64,000 nt of DNA from Pseudomonas sp. P7548 (GCF_013386585.1 NZ_JACARO010000011.1:62001-126000); one strand, 5' to 3'; shown: positions 33,669-42,832, counted from the first letter of the stretch. Translations and numbers: made by a program. Notes: generated by a model from the sequence alone, not told the origin.

Positions 33669-34655
33669 CTATTGGGTAAACAACACTTTCTGCCCTTCAG
33701 GCGAGGTAAACATCCCATCCCCGTTGTGCCCAACGCCTGGCACTTCCACCAGCTTATGCGTCAGTTGCGGGTGACGCTGCTTGAGGTAGTCGAAGTAGTT
33801 GTGCCCGCGAATCAGGCGATACGCGCCCTGGGTTTCGGCCCCACAGCTCTTGTCCAGTGCCGGGTGGTTCGGGTCAGTGTCTTGTTGGCCCAGCAGGTAG
33901 GTGATGTTGCGTGACACATAAGCCTGTTCCAGCTGCTCGGCGCTCTGGCCCTTGGCGTAGGCCGGCAGGTTTTGCATGCCGTATTTCCAGTCGTTGAAGC
34001 CTGGGCAACTGGCAACATCAAACTTCACCGGACGCTGCGGTGTGAAGTAGGCGTAGGACGACGGGTTGGCCACCACATACCGCAGGCTGATGCCTTCGGT
34101 TTGCAGCATCGGGTGGTCGTGGCCGGTGAGGGCGAAACGCTGCACCACCTGGCCGCCGCCGGAGTGGCCGGCCACCACGATTTCTTTCAGCGCCGGGAAC
34201 AGCTTGCGGTTGCCCAGGTGCTTGATGATCTGGTCGAGGGCGCCGTAGGAACTGATCTGGCCGGGGCCGGTAGACGGCTCGCCAGCCATCCAGTCGTTGC
34301 CGTTCCAGCGCAGTACCTGGTTGTCCAGGTGGTTGCGCTTGATATCCAGCTCATTCAGGAACTGCGGTGCGATCACCAGGGTGTTGGCGGCCTGACCTGC
34401 GTGTTCAGCTGCGTCTTCGCCGCTCTGCAGGTAGGTCTGTGCATTGCGCAGGCGCCCGTGCACGATGATCAGGGCGCGGGTGACCTGCGGCAGCGGTTGG
34501 TTCCAGTCCTGGCTCAAGCCCAGGCTGAGGTCGCCGGCATCCAGGTGAAAACGATCGGGGCTGACCACCTTGACCCCATGCTCTTTCTCGGCGGCCCAGG
34601 TGGCGGTGGAGCAGGACAACATCAAACCCAGCAGCAATCCCAATCGTTTATTCAT
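33669..34655 (-). CDS. Secreted alpha/beta hydrolase
   Basis: A 328-residue exported hydrolase. The signal peptide is MNKRLGLLLGLMLSCSTATW, cleaved near AAE. The nucleophile elbow is VVAGHSGGGQVVQRF (Ser in GHSGG), the oxyanion/HG-like motif LIIVHGRLRNAQTYL lies earlier, and a C-terminal His sits in VEVPGVGHNGDGMF. Two Cys (ASCPGFNDW, DKSCGAETQ) may form a disulfide. An esterase or lipase-type activity is expected; the substrate is unknown. Its start lies directly next to the stop of the zinc metallopeptidase gene, so the pair is co-transcribed. Confidence 0.85.
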   Translation of the reverse strand: MNKRLGLLLGLMLSCSTATWAAEKEHGVKVVSPDRFHLDAGDLSLGLSQDWNQPLPQVTRALIIVHGRLRNAQTYLQSGEDAAEHAGQAANTLVIAPQFLNELDIKRNHLDNQVLRWNGNDWMAGEPSTGPGQISSYGALDQIIKHLGNRKLFPALKEIVVAGHSGGGQVVQRFALTGHDHPMLQTEGISLRYVVANPSSYAYFTPQRPVKFDVASCPGFNDWKYGMQNLPAYAKGQSAEQLEQAYVSRNITYLLGQQDTDPNHPALDKSCGAETQGAYRLIRGHNYFDYLKQRHPQLTHKLVEVPGVGHNGDGMFTSPEGQKVLFTQ

Positions 34656-35543
34656 TTAAAGACTCTTCGCCGTAAAGGTGTCGCATTGAGTGATCTGGCC
34701 ACCCGCAAAGCCGGTCTTGAACCAACGAACCCGCTGTGCCGAGGTGCCGTGGGTAAACGAGTCGGGCACCACGCGCCCTTGACCCTGTTGCTGCAAACGG
34801 TCATCGCCGATGGCGTTGGCCGCATTCAGTGCTTCTTCAATGTCGCCGGGCTCCAGCCAGTTCAGGCGCTTCTGCGCGCGGTTGGCCCATACGCCGGCAA
34901 AACAGTCGGCTTGCAGCTCCTGGCGTACCAGTAGGCCGCCGTCGCCTTGCATCTGCCGGCCTTGCTGGCGTGCGGCCTGGATCTTGGCCGAAATGCCCAG
35001 CAGCGTTTGCACGTGATGCCCCACTTCATGGGCGATCACATAAGCCTGGGCAAAGTCGCCCGCAGCCTTGAAGCGTTGTGACATCTCCCGGAAGAAATCC
35101 AGGTCCAGGTACACCTGTTGGTCGGCCGGGCAATAAAACGGGCCGCTGGCCGAGGTGGCGCCACCGCAGGCGGAATTGACCCGGCCACGGAACAGAATCA
35201 GTTTCGGGTTCTTGTAGGTCAGGCCGTTCTCCTTGAACACCTGGCCCCACGTGTCTTCGGTGTCACCCAGCACCGCGCGTACAAAGTCAGCCTGTTCATC
35301 GTTGGCCGGTGGTGCCTGGCGGGTCTGCGTGCTCACCGAGGGCGCCTGCTCCATCTGGCCGGTCAACTGGCCAAGGATCTGCAGCGGGTCCTGGCCGGTC
35401 AGCCAGCCAATGCCGACGATCAGCACGATGGCCGTGAGGCTCAGGCCCTTGCCGCCGCCAAAGCGCATGCCGCCACCCCCGCCGCCACTGTCGTCACGGG
35501 CATCCACCACGTTGTCGCTGCGTCGGCCTTTTTTCCATAGCAT
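34656..35543 (-). CDS. YpfJ-type neutral zinc metallopeptidase
   Basis: A 295-residue member of the putative neutral zinc metallopeptidase family (E. coli YpfJ). A Gly-rich N-terminus (DDSGGGGGGMRFGGGKGLS) precedes one membrane helix (LTAIVLIVGIGWLTG). The zinc motif is VIAHEVGHHVQTLLG (HExxH), with a downstream Glu in VRQELQADCFAGVWA. GPFYCPADQQVYLDLDFFRE and the end QRVRWFKTGFAGGQITQCDTF are family signatures. The start ATG 35543 (MLWKKGRRS) was chosen over an ATG at 35594. The peptide substrate is unknown. The hydrolase gene follows with no gap. Confidence 0.92.
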   Translation of the reverse strand: MLWKKGRRSDNVVDARDDSGGGGGGMRFGGGKGLSLTAIVLIVGIGWLTGQDPLQILGQLTGQMEQAPSVSTQTRQAPPANDEQADFVRAVLGDTEDTWGQVFKENGLTYKNPKLILFRGRVNSACGGATSASGPFYCPADQQVYLDLDFFREMSQRFKAAGDFAQAYVIAHEVGHHVQTLLGISAKIQAARQQGRQMQGDGGLLVRQELQADCFAGVWANRAQKRLNWLEPGDIEEALNAANAIGDDRLQQQGQGRVVPDSFTHGTSAQRVRWFKTGFAGGQITQCDTFTAKSL

Positions 35544-35701
35544 GGGGCAATCCTCTCGATGAACCTGAAAACAGTGTTGTTGGTGCGTGGGCATGGCGCC
35601 AGCCCGGCTGTCCGACAGGTACGAGAGCTGCGTAGTATCGCTGCTGTCAGTCCGTGCCGGCAGAGGGGCCAGATGAAAGTTGTGTCAGCTTTGCAGCTGG
35701 A

Positions 35702-36118
35702 TCAGTCGCGGCAGTAACCTTCGCCGGTGTCGACGACCAGGCAATCCTTTTTATCCGCCAGCCATTTCAAACCGGTGGCTTCACCGTCGCCGGCGGTCAA
35801 TTGTTGCGGGCCGTCCGGACGGGTAAAGGCGATGCCATCTTCATTGGCTTCGCCTTTGAAGGTGCCGGAGTCATCGGCGTCGAGGCCGTATTGCATGGTC
35901 AGGATGTAATGACCACGGCCGATGCTGTCGTCTTTGGCGATGGTCAGGTTCAGGCCTTCCACGCCCACCCACTTGCCCACCCATTTGTCGGTGGGCGGGT
36001 TGGCCGGCACCAGGGTGGCTTGCACCGACGCAGGGGCCGGTTTGGGGGCGGGGGCTTCCTCCTTGTTACAGGCGGTGAGCAGGGCAAGGGTTGAAAGAAC
36101 GAAGAGTGTTTTTTTCAT
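35702..36118 (-). CDS. Small lipoprotein
   Basis: A 138-residue predicted lipoprotein. The signal peptide MKKTLFVLSTLALLTACNKE has a lipobox (LTAC) with Cys17, a Pro/Ala-rich tether (EEAPAPKPAPASV) follows, and the soluble domain contains WVGKWVGVEGLNLTIAKD, GHYILTMQYGLDADDSGTF and the end CLVVDTGEGYCRD, where two Cys may pair. No family name is recalled. ATG 36118 was chosen because it gives the signal peptide. It stands alone, transcribed away from the EamA gene at 36318. Confidence 0.78.
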   Translation of the reverse strand: MKKTLFVLSTLALLTACNKEEAPAPKPAPASVQATLVPANPPTDKWVGKWVGVEGLNLTIAKDDSIGRGHYILTMQYGLDADDSGTFKGEANEDGIAFTRPDGPQQLTAGDGEATGLKWLADKKDCLVVDTGEGYCRD

Positions 36119-36317
36119 AGCGGCAAGGCCTTGGTTAAAAAGTGCACAATGCGGGGGCAAACGTGCAGCGTTGGACTCGAATCCCGTGATTTAGTGCGCT
36201 GTTCGCCCGGTGTTTGGTTATGCTCTTGGGGCGCACACAGGCGCGGCTGCTAGATTACCGGGTTGAGTGCTGCCACGTTCAGTGCTCAGCGTTCAGCCTG
36301 CCATGCAAGAGAATTCA

Positions 36318-37196
36318 ATGACTGTCAGCACACCGCTTTCCGGCGTCAACCATCCGTTCAAAGGCATCTTGCTGATTGTGCTGGCGACGTTTCTGTTTTC
36401 CAGCCACGACGCCTTGTCCAAGTACCTGGCCGGGTTCTACCCGATCGTGATGGTGGTGTGGGCGCGCTACCTGGTGCACACGCTGTTGATGGCCGGGATC
36501 TTCCTGCCGCAATCGGGCCTGCGCGTGTTGCGCAGCAAGCGGCCGGGGATGCAGGTGGTACGGGCCTTGTGCCTGCTGGGCACCAGCCTGTTCTTCACGG
36601 CGGCGCTGCATTACATCCCGCTGGCAGAAGCCACGGCGGTGAACTTCCTGGCGCCGATCCTGGTGACGGCGCTCTCCGTGCCGCTGCTCGGCGAGCATGT
36701 GACACGTGGCCAATGGCTGGCGGTGATCTGCGGCTTTGTCGGCGTGCTGATCATCATCCACCCCGGTGGCGAGCTGTTCACCCCGGCGGTGCTGCTGCCG
36801 CTGTGTTCGGCGCTGTTCTTCTGCTTCTACCAGTTGCTCACGCGCATCCTCAGCCAATACGACACGCCCACCACCAGCAACTTTTTCGCCGGGCTGTGCA
36901 ATACCTTGGTGATGAGTGCGATGGTGCCGTTCTTCTGGCAGATCCCGACCTTGTGGCACGGTGCGCTGATGCTGGCGCTGGGCACCTGCGGGATGACCGC
37001 CCACTTGATGTTGACCCAGGCGTTCCGCTTTGCGGCGCCGGCCTTGCTGGCGCCGTTCGGCTATTGCCAGATCGTGTTTGCGGGGTTGTTGGGCTGGCTG
37101 GTGTTCAACCACACCCCCGATGTGACCACGGTGGTCGGCATCGGGGTGATCTGCATGAGTGGGCTGGCCGCTGCCTGGCAGCAGCGGCGCAAGTAG
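36318..37196 (+). CDS. EamA/DMT-superfamily transporter
   Basis: A 292-residue ten-helix transporter with two EamA repeats. It opens PFKGILLIVLATFLFSSHDA, LSKYLAGFYPIVMVVWARY; the first repeat ends PLAEATAVNFLAPILVTALS, and the second has CGMTAHLMLTQAFRFAAPAL then LAPFGYCQIVFAGLLGW. This resembles the RhtA/S-adenosylmethionine-uptake side of the family. ATG 36318 and ATG 36303 are both possible; the former was chosen. The stop lies one base from the convergent MFS gene end. The substrate is unknown. Confidence 0.87.
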   Translation: MTVSTPLSGVNHPFKGILLIVLATFLFSSHDALSKYLAGFYPIVMVVWARYLVHTLLMAGIFLPQSGLRVLRSKRPGMQVVRALCLLGTSLFFTAALHYIPLAEATAVNFLAPILVTALSVPLLGEHVTRGQWLAVICGFVGVLIIIHPGGELFTPAVLLPLCSALFFCFYQLLTRILSQYDTPTTSNFFAGLCNTLVMSAMVPFFWQIPTLWHGALMLALGTCGMTAHLMLTQAFRFAAPALLAPFGYCQIVFAGLLGWLVFNHTPDVTTVVGIGVICMSGLAAAWQQRRK

Positions 37197-37197
37197 A

Positions 37198-38532
37198 TCA
37201 AACGTCTACGGTAGGAATCTTGCGCGGCGCCATGAAGTACATCCAGGTCAGTGCAATGAAATACATCGCCGGGATCAGGGTGAACAACACGGTGTAGTTG
37301 TTGTTCGTCACGGTGAGAATGTGGCCGACGATCTGGGTCATGAACATGCCGCCGATGGCCGCGCACATGCCGCCGAACCCAAACACCGTGCTCATCATGT
37401 GCTTGGGCGTGTAGTCCATCACCAGGCTCCAGATGTTGGCGGTCCAGGCCTGGTGCGCACCGATGGCCAGGGAAATGGCAAACACCGCGACCCATAGTTG
37501 GCTGGAACCCGCCGCCATGATCACACCGACGATACAGCAGGCGAACAGCAGCATCGACAGCAAGCGCGCCTTGATCGAGTTCATGCCACGGCCGATCAGG
37601 AACGACGACAGAATCCCCCCACCTACGCTGCCGAAGTCGGCCGTCAGGTAAATGATGATCAGCGGGATGCCCATCTGCGTCACGTTGATGCCCAGGTTGT
37701 ATTGCTGGTTCAGGAATGGCGGCAACCAGTACAGGTAGAACCAGAACACCGGCGCGGTCATCGAGTAGGCGAGGGCGAAGGCCCAGGTGCCCCGCATGCG
37801 CAGGATGCGGCTGAACGGGACGCGGGGTTGTTCCGGTTCGACTTCCTGTTGCACGTAGTCCAATTCGGATTGTTTAACGGTGGGGTGCTCTTCGGGGTTG
37901 TAGTACTTCAGGCCCCAGCACACCAGCCAGATTCCGCCCAGTGCCGACATGCACAGGAACGCCGCTTGCCAGCCCCACACTTGCAGGATCAACGGCAGCA
38001 GCATTGGCGTCATCATCGCACCGACGTTGGTGCCGGCGTTGAAGATGCCGGTGGCCACGGCGCGTTCACCGGCCGGGAACCACAACCGCGTGGTCTTGAC
38101 GCAGGCCGGGTAGTTGGCCGCTTCGGTGATCCCGAGGATAAAGCGGCAGACCATAAAGCCCACCGCCGAGGTGGCCAGGCCGTGGGCGCCGGTGGCCAGG
38201 CTCCACAGCAGCACCGCGCAGAAGAACACGCGTTTCACGCCGACGCGGTCGATCAAGCGGCCTTGCAGCACAAAACCGATGGCGTAGCCCACCTGGAACC
38301 AGAAGTTGATGTTGGCGTAGTCCATCGCCGTCCAGCTCATTTCCTTGGCGAGGATCGGTTGCATCACGCCCAGGGCGGCGCGGTCGATGTAGTTCAGGGT
38401 GGTGGCGAAGAACACCAGGGCCAGCATGCCCCAGCGAGTTTTACCCACGGCCAGGGCGCCGCGGATCTTGTCGCCGATGCCGGCGTGCGGGTTGCCCGGG
38501 CGCGCGGCCAGGACGGAGTTTTGCGAAGGCAT
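37198..38532 (-). CDS. MFS transporter of the quinate/shikimate cluster
   Basis: A 444-residue, 12-helix major facilitator of the anion:cation symporter (ACS) type. It shows NYIDRAALGVMQPILAKEM in helix 1, the loop motif GRLIDRVGVKRVFFCAVLLW, LGITEAANYPACVKTTRLWF, and AGTNVGAMMTPML. The family imports organic acids. It is divergent from quiC with a shared control region that includes an exact GTTCGATAATCGCAC box, so quinate, shikimate, dehydroshikimate or protocatechuate is the likely cargo. That is inference from context. The start is MPSQNSVLAARPG at 38532. Confidence 0.85.
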   Translation of the reverse strand: MPSQNSVLAARPGNPHAGIGDKIRGALAVGKTRWGMLALVFFATTLNYIDRAALGVMQPILAKEMSWTAMDYANINFWFQVGYAIGFVLQGRLIDRVGVKRVFFCAVLLWSLATGAHGLATSAVGFMVCRFILGITEAANYPACVKTTRLWFPAGERAVATGIFNAGTNVGAMMTPMLLPLILQVWGWQAAFLCMSALGGIWLVCWGLKYYNPEEHPTVKQSELDYVQQEVEPEQPRVPFSRILRMRGTWAFALAYSMTAPVFWFYLYWLPPFLNQQYNLGINVTQMGIPLIIIYLTADFGSVGGGILSSFLIGRGMNSIKARLLSMLLFACCIVGVIMAAGSSQLWVAVFAISLAIGAHQAWTANIWSLVMDYTPKHMMSTVFGFGGMCAAIGGMFMTQIVGHILTVTNNNYTVLFTLIPAMYFIALTWMYFMAPRKIPTVDV

Positions 38533-38639
38533 GAGGTCGTACCCGTTTTTTGAAATTTTTATGGTGTGTTCTGGGTCTTGTTGCTGAATCGATGGTGCGC
38601 AGCGGTTAAAAAATCGTCAATTCGCCAAAGGGGCATAGT

Positions 38640-38654
38640 GTTCGATAATCGCAC
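38640..38654. promoter_or_regulatory. PcaR-type operator box (quiC / MFS)
   Basis: GTTCGATAATCGCAC, 91 bases before quiC and 108 before the MFS start. I recall this 15-mer as the binding consensus for PcaR, the IclR-family activator of protocatechuate genes in P. putida. A second copy (GTTCGATTATCGAAC) precedes aroQ. It links the quinate cluster to the beta-ketoadipate pathway. Confidence 0.68.
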
Positions 38655-38744
38655 CAAAAACTAACCGGTTCGTACATTTTAATTGCTGTGTGTAAAGCTG
38701 GGGCCAATAATTTGCCGTAAATAACAATTGCCGGGAGTCGCCCC

Positions 38745-40646
38745 ATGCAACGTTCCATTGCCACCGTTTCCTTGAGCGGCACCCTGCCGGAAAAGCTCGA
38801 AGCCATTGCCGCCGCCGGGTTTGACGGCGTCGAGATCTTCGAAAATGACTTGTTGTATTACGACGGCAGCCCCCGGGAAGTTAGGCAGATGTGCGCTGAC
38901 CTGGGCATTGCCATCACCTTGTTCCAACCCTTCCGTGACTTCGAAGGGTGCCGCCGCGACCGCCTGGCGCGCAACCTGGAACGCGCCGAACGCAAGTTCG
39001 ACCTGATGCAGGAGCTAGGCACCGACCTGGTGCTGGTGTGCAGCAATGCCTCGGCGGATTCGGTGGGCGACGAACGCATTTTACTCGATGACCTCAGCCT
39101 GCTGGCCGAGCACGCCGGTCGTCGAGGCTTGCGCATCGGCTATGAGGCGCTGGCCTGGGGCAAGCACGTGAACACCTGGCAGCAGGTGTGGAACCTGGTG
39201 CGCCAGGTCGATCACCCGAGCCTGGGGGTGTTGCTCGACAGCTTCCACACCTTGTCGCTCAAGGGCGACCCGAGTGGCATCGCCCAGATACCCGGCGACA
39301 AGATTTTCTTTGTGCAAATGGCCGACGCGCCGATCCTGGCCATGGACGTGCTGGAGTGGAGCCGGCATTTTCGCTGCTTCCCCGGGCAGGGCGAATTCGA
39401 CCTGGCGGGCTTCCTCGCACCGATCATCCAGAGTGGCTACACCGGGCCGTTGTCCCTGGAGATTTTCAACGACGGCTTCCGCGCAGCACCGACGCGGGCG
39501 AATGCGGCGGATGGTTTGCGCTCGCTGCTGTACCTGGAAGAAAAGACCCGCGAACGCCTGGCGCAGGAGCAACCAGCCACGCCGGCGGACATCCTGTTTG
39601 AAACCCCGGCTGCCAGCGACTACGACGGCATCGAGTTCCTTGAATTTGCCGTGGATGAAAGCCTGGGTGCGAAGCTGACGCAATGGCTGGAGCGCCTGGG
39701 TTTCGTCAAGGCCGGGCAGCACCGTTCCAAGAGCGTGAGCTTGTTGCGACAGGGCGATATCAACTTGATCCTCAACTGCGAGCCGTATTCTTTCGCCCAC
39801 AATTTTTTCGAGGCCCACGGGCCGTCGTTGTGCGCCACGGCGATTCGAGTCAAGGATAGCGCCAAGGCCCTGGCGCGCGCGGTGGCCTACAAAGGCCAGC
39901 CGTATCGCGGGCTGGTGGGGCCCAACGAGCTGGAGTTGGCAGCGGTGCGTGCGCCGGATGGCAGCCTGATTTATCTGGTGGACCCGTCCGAAGGTTCGCT
40001 GTACGACACCGACTTCAACCTGCAACCGGCGACGGCCTCCAGCGGCGGCCTGCTGCGCATCGACCATATGGCCATGGCCCTGCCGGCTGACAGCCTCGAC
40101 AGCTGGGTGCTGTTCTACAAGAGCCTGCTGGATTTCGAGGCCGATGATGAAGTGGTGCTGCCCGACCCTTACGGTTTGGTGAAAAGCCGTGCGCTGCGCA
40201 GCCGTTGCAGCTCGATCCGCCTGCCGCTGAATATTTCCGAGAACCGCAACACGGCGATTTCCCACGCGCTGTCGAGCTATCGCGGCTCGGGCGTGCATCA
40301 CATTGCCTTCGATTGCGCGGACATTTTCGCCGAAGTACGTCGGGCCAAAGAGTCGGGCGTGCCTCTGCTGGATATCCCGCTCAATTACTACGACGACCTC
40401 GCGGCGCGCTTTGATTTTGACGATGAATTCCTCAGCGAACTGGCGTACTACAACGTGTTGTACGACCGCGACGCCCAGGGCGGCGAGTTGTTTCATGTGT
40501 ACACCGAGCCGTTCGAAGGGCGGTTTTTCTTCGAGATCATCCAGCGCAAGGGCGGCTATGCCGGCTACGGCGCGGCCAACGTGGCCGTGCGCCTGGCGGC
40601 CATGGCCAAGTCCCGCAGCGGTGCGGTGCGCCAAGCGCGTTTATAA
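38745..40646 (+). CDS. quiC: 3-dehydroshikimate dehydratase fused to HPPD-like domain
   Basis: A 633-residue two-domain enzyme that converts 3-dehydroshikimate to protocatechuate. Residues about 1-285 are a xylose-isomerase-like TIM barrel (MQRSIATVSLSGTLPEKLEA; DGVEIFENDLL; LRIGYEALAWGKHVNTWQQV; GVLLDSFHTLSLKGDPSGI; PLSLEIFNDGFR), with the metal acids Glu in GYEAL, Asp in LLDSFH and Glu in LEIFND. Residues about 295-620 are two vicinal-oxygen-chelate modules as in 4-hydroxyphenylpyruvate dioxygenase (LRIDHMAMALP, GVHHIAFDCADI, FFEIIQRKGGY). This fused form is known from P. putida QuiC1. It is divergent from the MFS gene and followed by the TetR gene. Confidence 0.93.
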   Translation: MQRSIATVSLSGTLPEKLEAIAAAGFDGVEIFENDLLYYDGSPREVRQMCADLGIAITLFQPFRDFEGCRRDRLARNLERAERKFDLMQELGTDLVLVCSNASADSVGDERILLDDLSLLAEHAGRRGLRIGYEALAWGKHVNTWQQVWNLVRQVDHPSLGVLLDSFHTLSLKGDPSGIAQIPGDKIFFVQMADAPILAMDVLEWSRHFRCFPGQGEFDLAGFLAPIIQSGYTGPLSLEIFNDGFRAAPTRANAADGLRSLLYLEEKTRERLAQEQPATPADILFETPAASDYDGIEFLEFAVDESLGAKLTQWLERLGFVKAGQHRSKSVSLLRQGDINLILNCEPYSFAHNFFEAHGPSLCATAIRVKDSAKALARAVAYKGQPYRGLVGPNELELAAVRAPDGSLIYLVDPSEGSLYDTDFNLQPATASSGGLLRIDHMAMALPADSLDSWVLFYKSLLDFEADDEVVLPDPYGLVKSRALRSRCSSIRLPLNISENRNTAISHALSSYRGSGVHHIAFDCADIFAEVRRAKESGVPLLDIPLNYYDDLAARFDFDDEFLSELAYYNVLYDRDAQGGELFHVYTEPFEGRFFFEIIQRKGGYAGYGAANVAVRLAAMAKSRSGAVRQARL

Positions 40647-40723
40647 GGGCTGGCCAGGTGCTTCCTTCGGGAAGCATCGCGGCCCATAATCAGCGCCTGC
40701 ATAACAATGGCCGTGAGCGCACC

Positions 40724-41389
40724 ATGACCTCGAGTCCCGAACTCCCCGCAGTGTCAGACGCACCGCGCAAGAGTCGTAAGAACAACCCGGAAAAGACCCG
40801 CGAAAACATTCTCCAGGAAGCCATTGTCGAGTTTGTCCAGCAGGGTTTGTCTGGCGCTCGCGTGGATGCGATCGCCGAACGTATCCACACCTCCAAGCGC
40901 ATGATCTATTACTACTTCGGCAGCAAGGAGCAGTTGTACGTCGAGGTGCTGGAGAAGCTCTACGGCGATATCCGCAACACCGAAACCCGCATGAACCTCA
41001 CGGCGCTGGAGCCGCGCGAGGCGATTCGCCGGCTGGTGGAGTTCACCTTTGATCACCATGACCAGAACGTGGATTTCGTGCGCATCGTGAGCATCGAAAA
41101 TATCCACAATGCCGAGTACGTGAAGCGTTCGGACGCGATCAAGGCGATGAACAGCAACATCCTTGAAGCGTTGGGCGCAACTTTGCAGCGCGGGGCCGAG
41201 ATGGGTGTGTTCCGCGCAGGACTGGAGCCGCTGGACGTGCACCTGCTGATCAACTCATTCAGCTTTTACCGGGTGTCCAACCGTCATACGTTCAGTGAGA
41301 TCTTTCAGATTGAATTGTCGGATGAGGCGGTCAAGCAGCGGCATCGGGACATGATTTGTGAGTCGGTGATGCGTTACCTGCAGGCGTGA
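40724..41389 (+). CDS. TetR family transcriptional regulator
   Basis: A 221-residue TetR-type repressor. The N-terminal tail is basic and Pro-rich. The helix-turn-helix is SGARVDAIAERIHTSKRMIY, then YYFGSKEQLYVEVLEKLY. The C-terminal part has FDHHDQNVDFVRIVSIEN and NSFSFYRVSNRHTFSEIFQI, as in TetR proteins with a C-terminal DUF1956-like ligand domain. ATG 40724 was chosen, 78 bases after quiC on the same strand. Its position suggests it helps to control the quinate/shikimate genes, in addition to the PcaR-type boxes; this is inference. Confidence 0.9.
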   Translation: MTSSPELPAVSDAPRKSRKNNPEKTRENILQEAIVEFVQQGLSGARVDAIAERIHTSKRMIYYYFGSKEQLYVEVLEKLYGDIRNTETRMNLTALEPREAIRRLVEFTFDHHDQNVDFVRIVSIENIHNAEYVKRSDAIKAMNSNILEALGATLQRGAEMGVFRAGLEPLDVHLLINSFSFYRVSNRHTFSEIFQIELSDEAVKQRHRDMICESVMRYLQA

Positions 41390-41424
41390 GAGCGCACGGT
41401 GCTTAAGGCTGAAATGCAATCGAA

Positions 41425-41516
41425 ATGTGGGAGCGGGCTTGCTCGCGAATGCGGTGTGTCATTCACAGCATATGCTGACTGACAAACCGCATTCGCGAGC
41501 AAGCCCGCTCCCACAT
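41425..41516. repeat. REPIN, dominant type
   Basis: Inverted REP units ATGTGGGAGCGGGCTTGCTC ... GAGCAAGCCCGCTCCCACAT; the centre has GTGTGTCATTC and GACTGACAAAC. It lies between the convergent tetR and aroE-like genes. Confidence 0.9.
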
Positions 41517-41537
41517 TTCGGATCTTCGTTTTGCCAA

Positions 41538-42386
41538 TTAGCTATTCATGCTTTGGAAGTGCGCCAGCATCCTGTCGGCATCCGGCACTTCACCACTGAA
41601 CAACTCAAACGCCTTCACCGCCTGAAACACCGCCATGTTGCCGCCATCCAGCGTGCGGCAACCCAGGGCACGGGCATCACGCAGCAGCTCGGTTTCCAAC
41701 GGGAAATACACAATTTCCGCCACCCACAACTCGGCGCGTAACAGACTTGACGGCACCGGTGTGCCCGGCAGTTTGGCCATGCCCATCGGCGTGGTGTTCA
41801 CCAAACCATCGGCCTCGGCCATGGCGTTTTCCAGATGGCTGCCCACCTGCGCACGCCCGGCACCGAAGCGCTGGGCGAGGTTATCCACAAGGTCGCGGGC
41901 ACGGCTGGGGTCCACGTCAAAAATACTCAACTGTTCCACACCCTCGGCCAGCAGCGCATGGGCCACCGCCGCACCTGCACCGCCAGCACCCATCTGCACC
42001 ACGCGTTGGCGTGCCACATCACTCAGGTTTCTGCGAAAACCCTCGGCGAAACCCAGGCAGTCGGTGTTGTGGCCGATGCGTTTGCCCTCCCTGAACACCA
42101 CCGTATTGACCGCGCCAATGCCGCGCGCCTCGTCAGACAGCTCATCCAGCAGCGGCAGAATGGCCTGCTTGCACGGGTAGGTAATGTTCAACCCGGTGAA
42201 GTGCATCAGTTCGGCGGCGTCGAGCAGGTCGGGCAGGGCGTTGATGTTCAGGTGCAGGGGTTCCAGGTCGATCAGGCGATACAGGTAGCGCATGCCCTGG
42301 GCGTCACCTTCCTGTTCATGCAGCGCGGGCGTGCGGGAGGCCTGGATACCGGCGCCGATCAGGCCGGCGAGGATGCGCGGTTTCAT
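41538..42386 (-). CDS. Quinate/shikimate dehydrogenase (catabolic AroE homologue)
   Basis: A 282-residue AroE-superfamily enzyme. The substrate loop is SRTPALHEQEG rather than the biosynthetic SxSPxxHN, as in Corynebacterium-type quinate/shikimate dehydrogenases. The catalytic Lys/Asp region is GLNITYPCKQAILPLLDEL and GHNTDCLGFAEGF. The cofactor motif is GAGGAGAAVAHALL, followed by IFDVDPSRA: an Asp where NADP enzymes have the NRT motif, which indicates NAD use. It should oxidise quinate or shikimate. It is preceded by aroQ with six bases between the aroQ stop and ATG 42386 (a GTG at 42395 would overlap). AAAGGG lies eight bases upstream. Confidence 0.9.
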   Translation of the reverse strand: MKPRILAGLIGAGIQASRTPALHEQEGDAQGMRYLYRLIDLEPLHLNINALPDLLDAAELMHFTGLNITYPCKQAILPLLDELSDEARGIGAVNTVVFREGKRIGHNTDCLGFAEGFRRNLSDVARQRVVQMGAGGAGAAVAHALLAEGVEQLSIFDVDPSRARDLVDNLAQRFGAGRAQVGSHLENAMAEADGLVNTTPMGMAKLPGTPVPSSLLRAELWVAEIVYFPLETELLRDARALGCRTLDGGNMAVFQAVKAFELFSGEVPDADRMLAHFQSMNS

Positions 42387-42391
42387 CGGGC

Positions 42392-42832
42392 TCACCCTTT
42401 CAAGGTGTGGCTGAAATGTTCCAGGGCCAGGTGATAACCATGGCTGCCGAACCCGGCCAGCACGGCCTTGGCGATCGGCGAAACAAAGGAGTGGTGCCGG
42501 AACGCTTCACGCGCATGCACGTTGGATAAATGCACTTCGATCACCGGCACTTCACTGGCCACCAGCGCGTCGCGGATGGCCACTGAGGTGTGGGTCCAGG
42601 CGGCCGGGTTGATCACGATGCCGGCGCAGCGGGCGCGGGCGCTGTGGATCCAGTCGAGTAGTTCACCTTCGTGGTTGGTCTGGCGAAATTCGATCTTCAG
42701 CCCGAGTTTTTCCGCACTGCGCCCACACAGCGCGGCGATGTCAGCCAGGGTTTCATGGCCGTAGGTGGCGGGCTCGCGGGTGCCGAGCAGGTTGAGGTTG
42801 GGGCCGTTGAGCACCAGCACGATAGGCGGCAT
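42392..42832 (-). CDS. aroQ: 3-dehydroquinate dehydratase, type II
   Basis: A 146-residue type II dehydroquinase that interconverts 3-dehydroquinate and 3-dehydroshikimate. Signatures are [21 protein letters not shown] (Asn and the Tyr base), [37 protein letters not shown] (His-region and substrate binding), and [20 protein letters not shown] biosynthetic copy normally lies with accBC; the partner here (a catabolic dehydrogenase) and the upstream PcaR-type palindrome suggest this one serves catabolism. ATG 42832 ([12 protein letters not shown]) was chosen; a long N-terminal extension of the frame runs through the promoter. Confidence 0.94.
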   Translation of the reverse strand: MPPIVLVLNGPNLNLLGTREPATYGHETLADIAALCGRSAEKLGLKIEFRQTNHEGELLDWIHSARARCAGIVINPAAWTHTSVAIRDALVASEVPVIEVHLSNVHAREAFRHHSFVSPIAKAVLAGFGSHGYHLALEHFSHTLKG

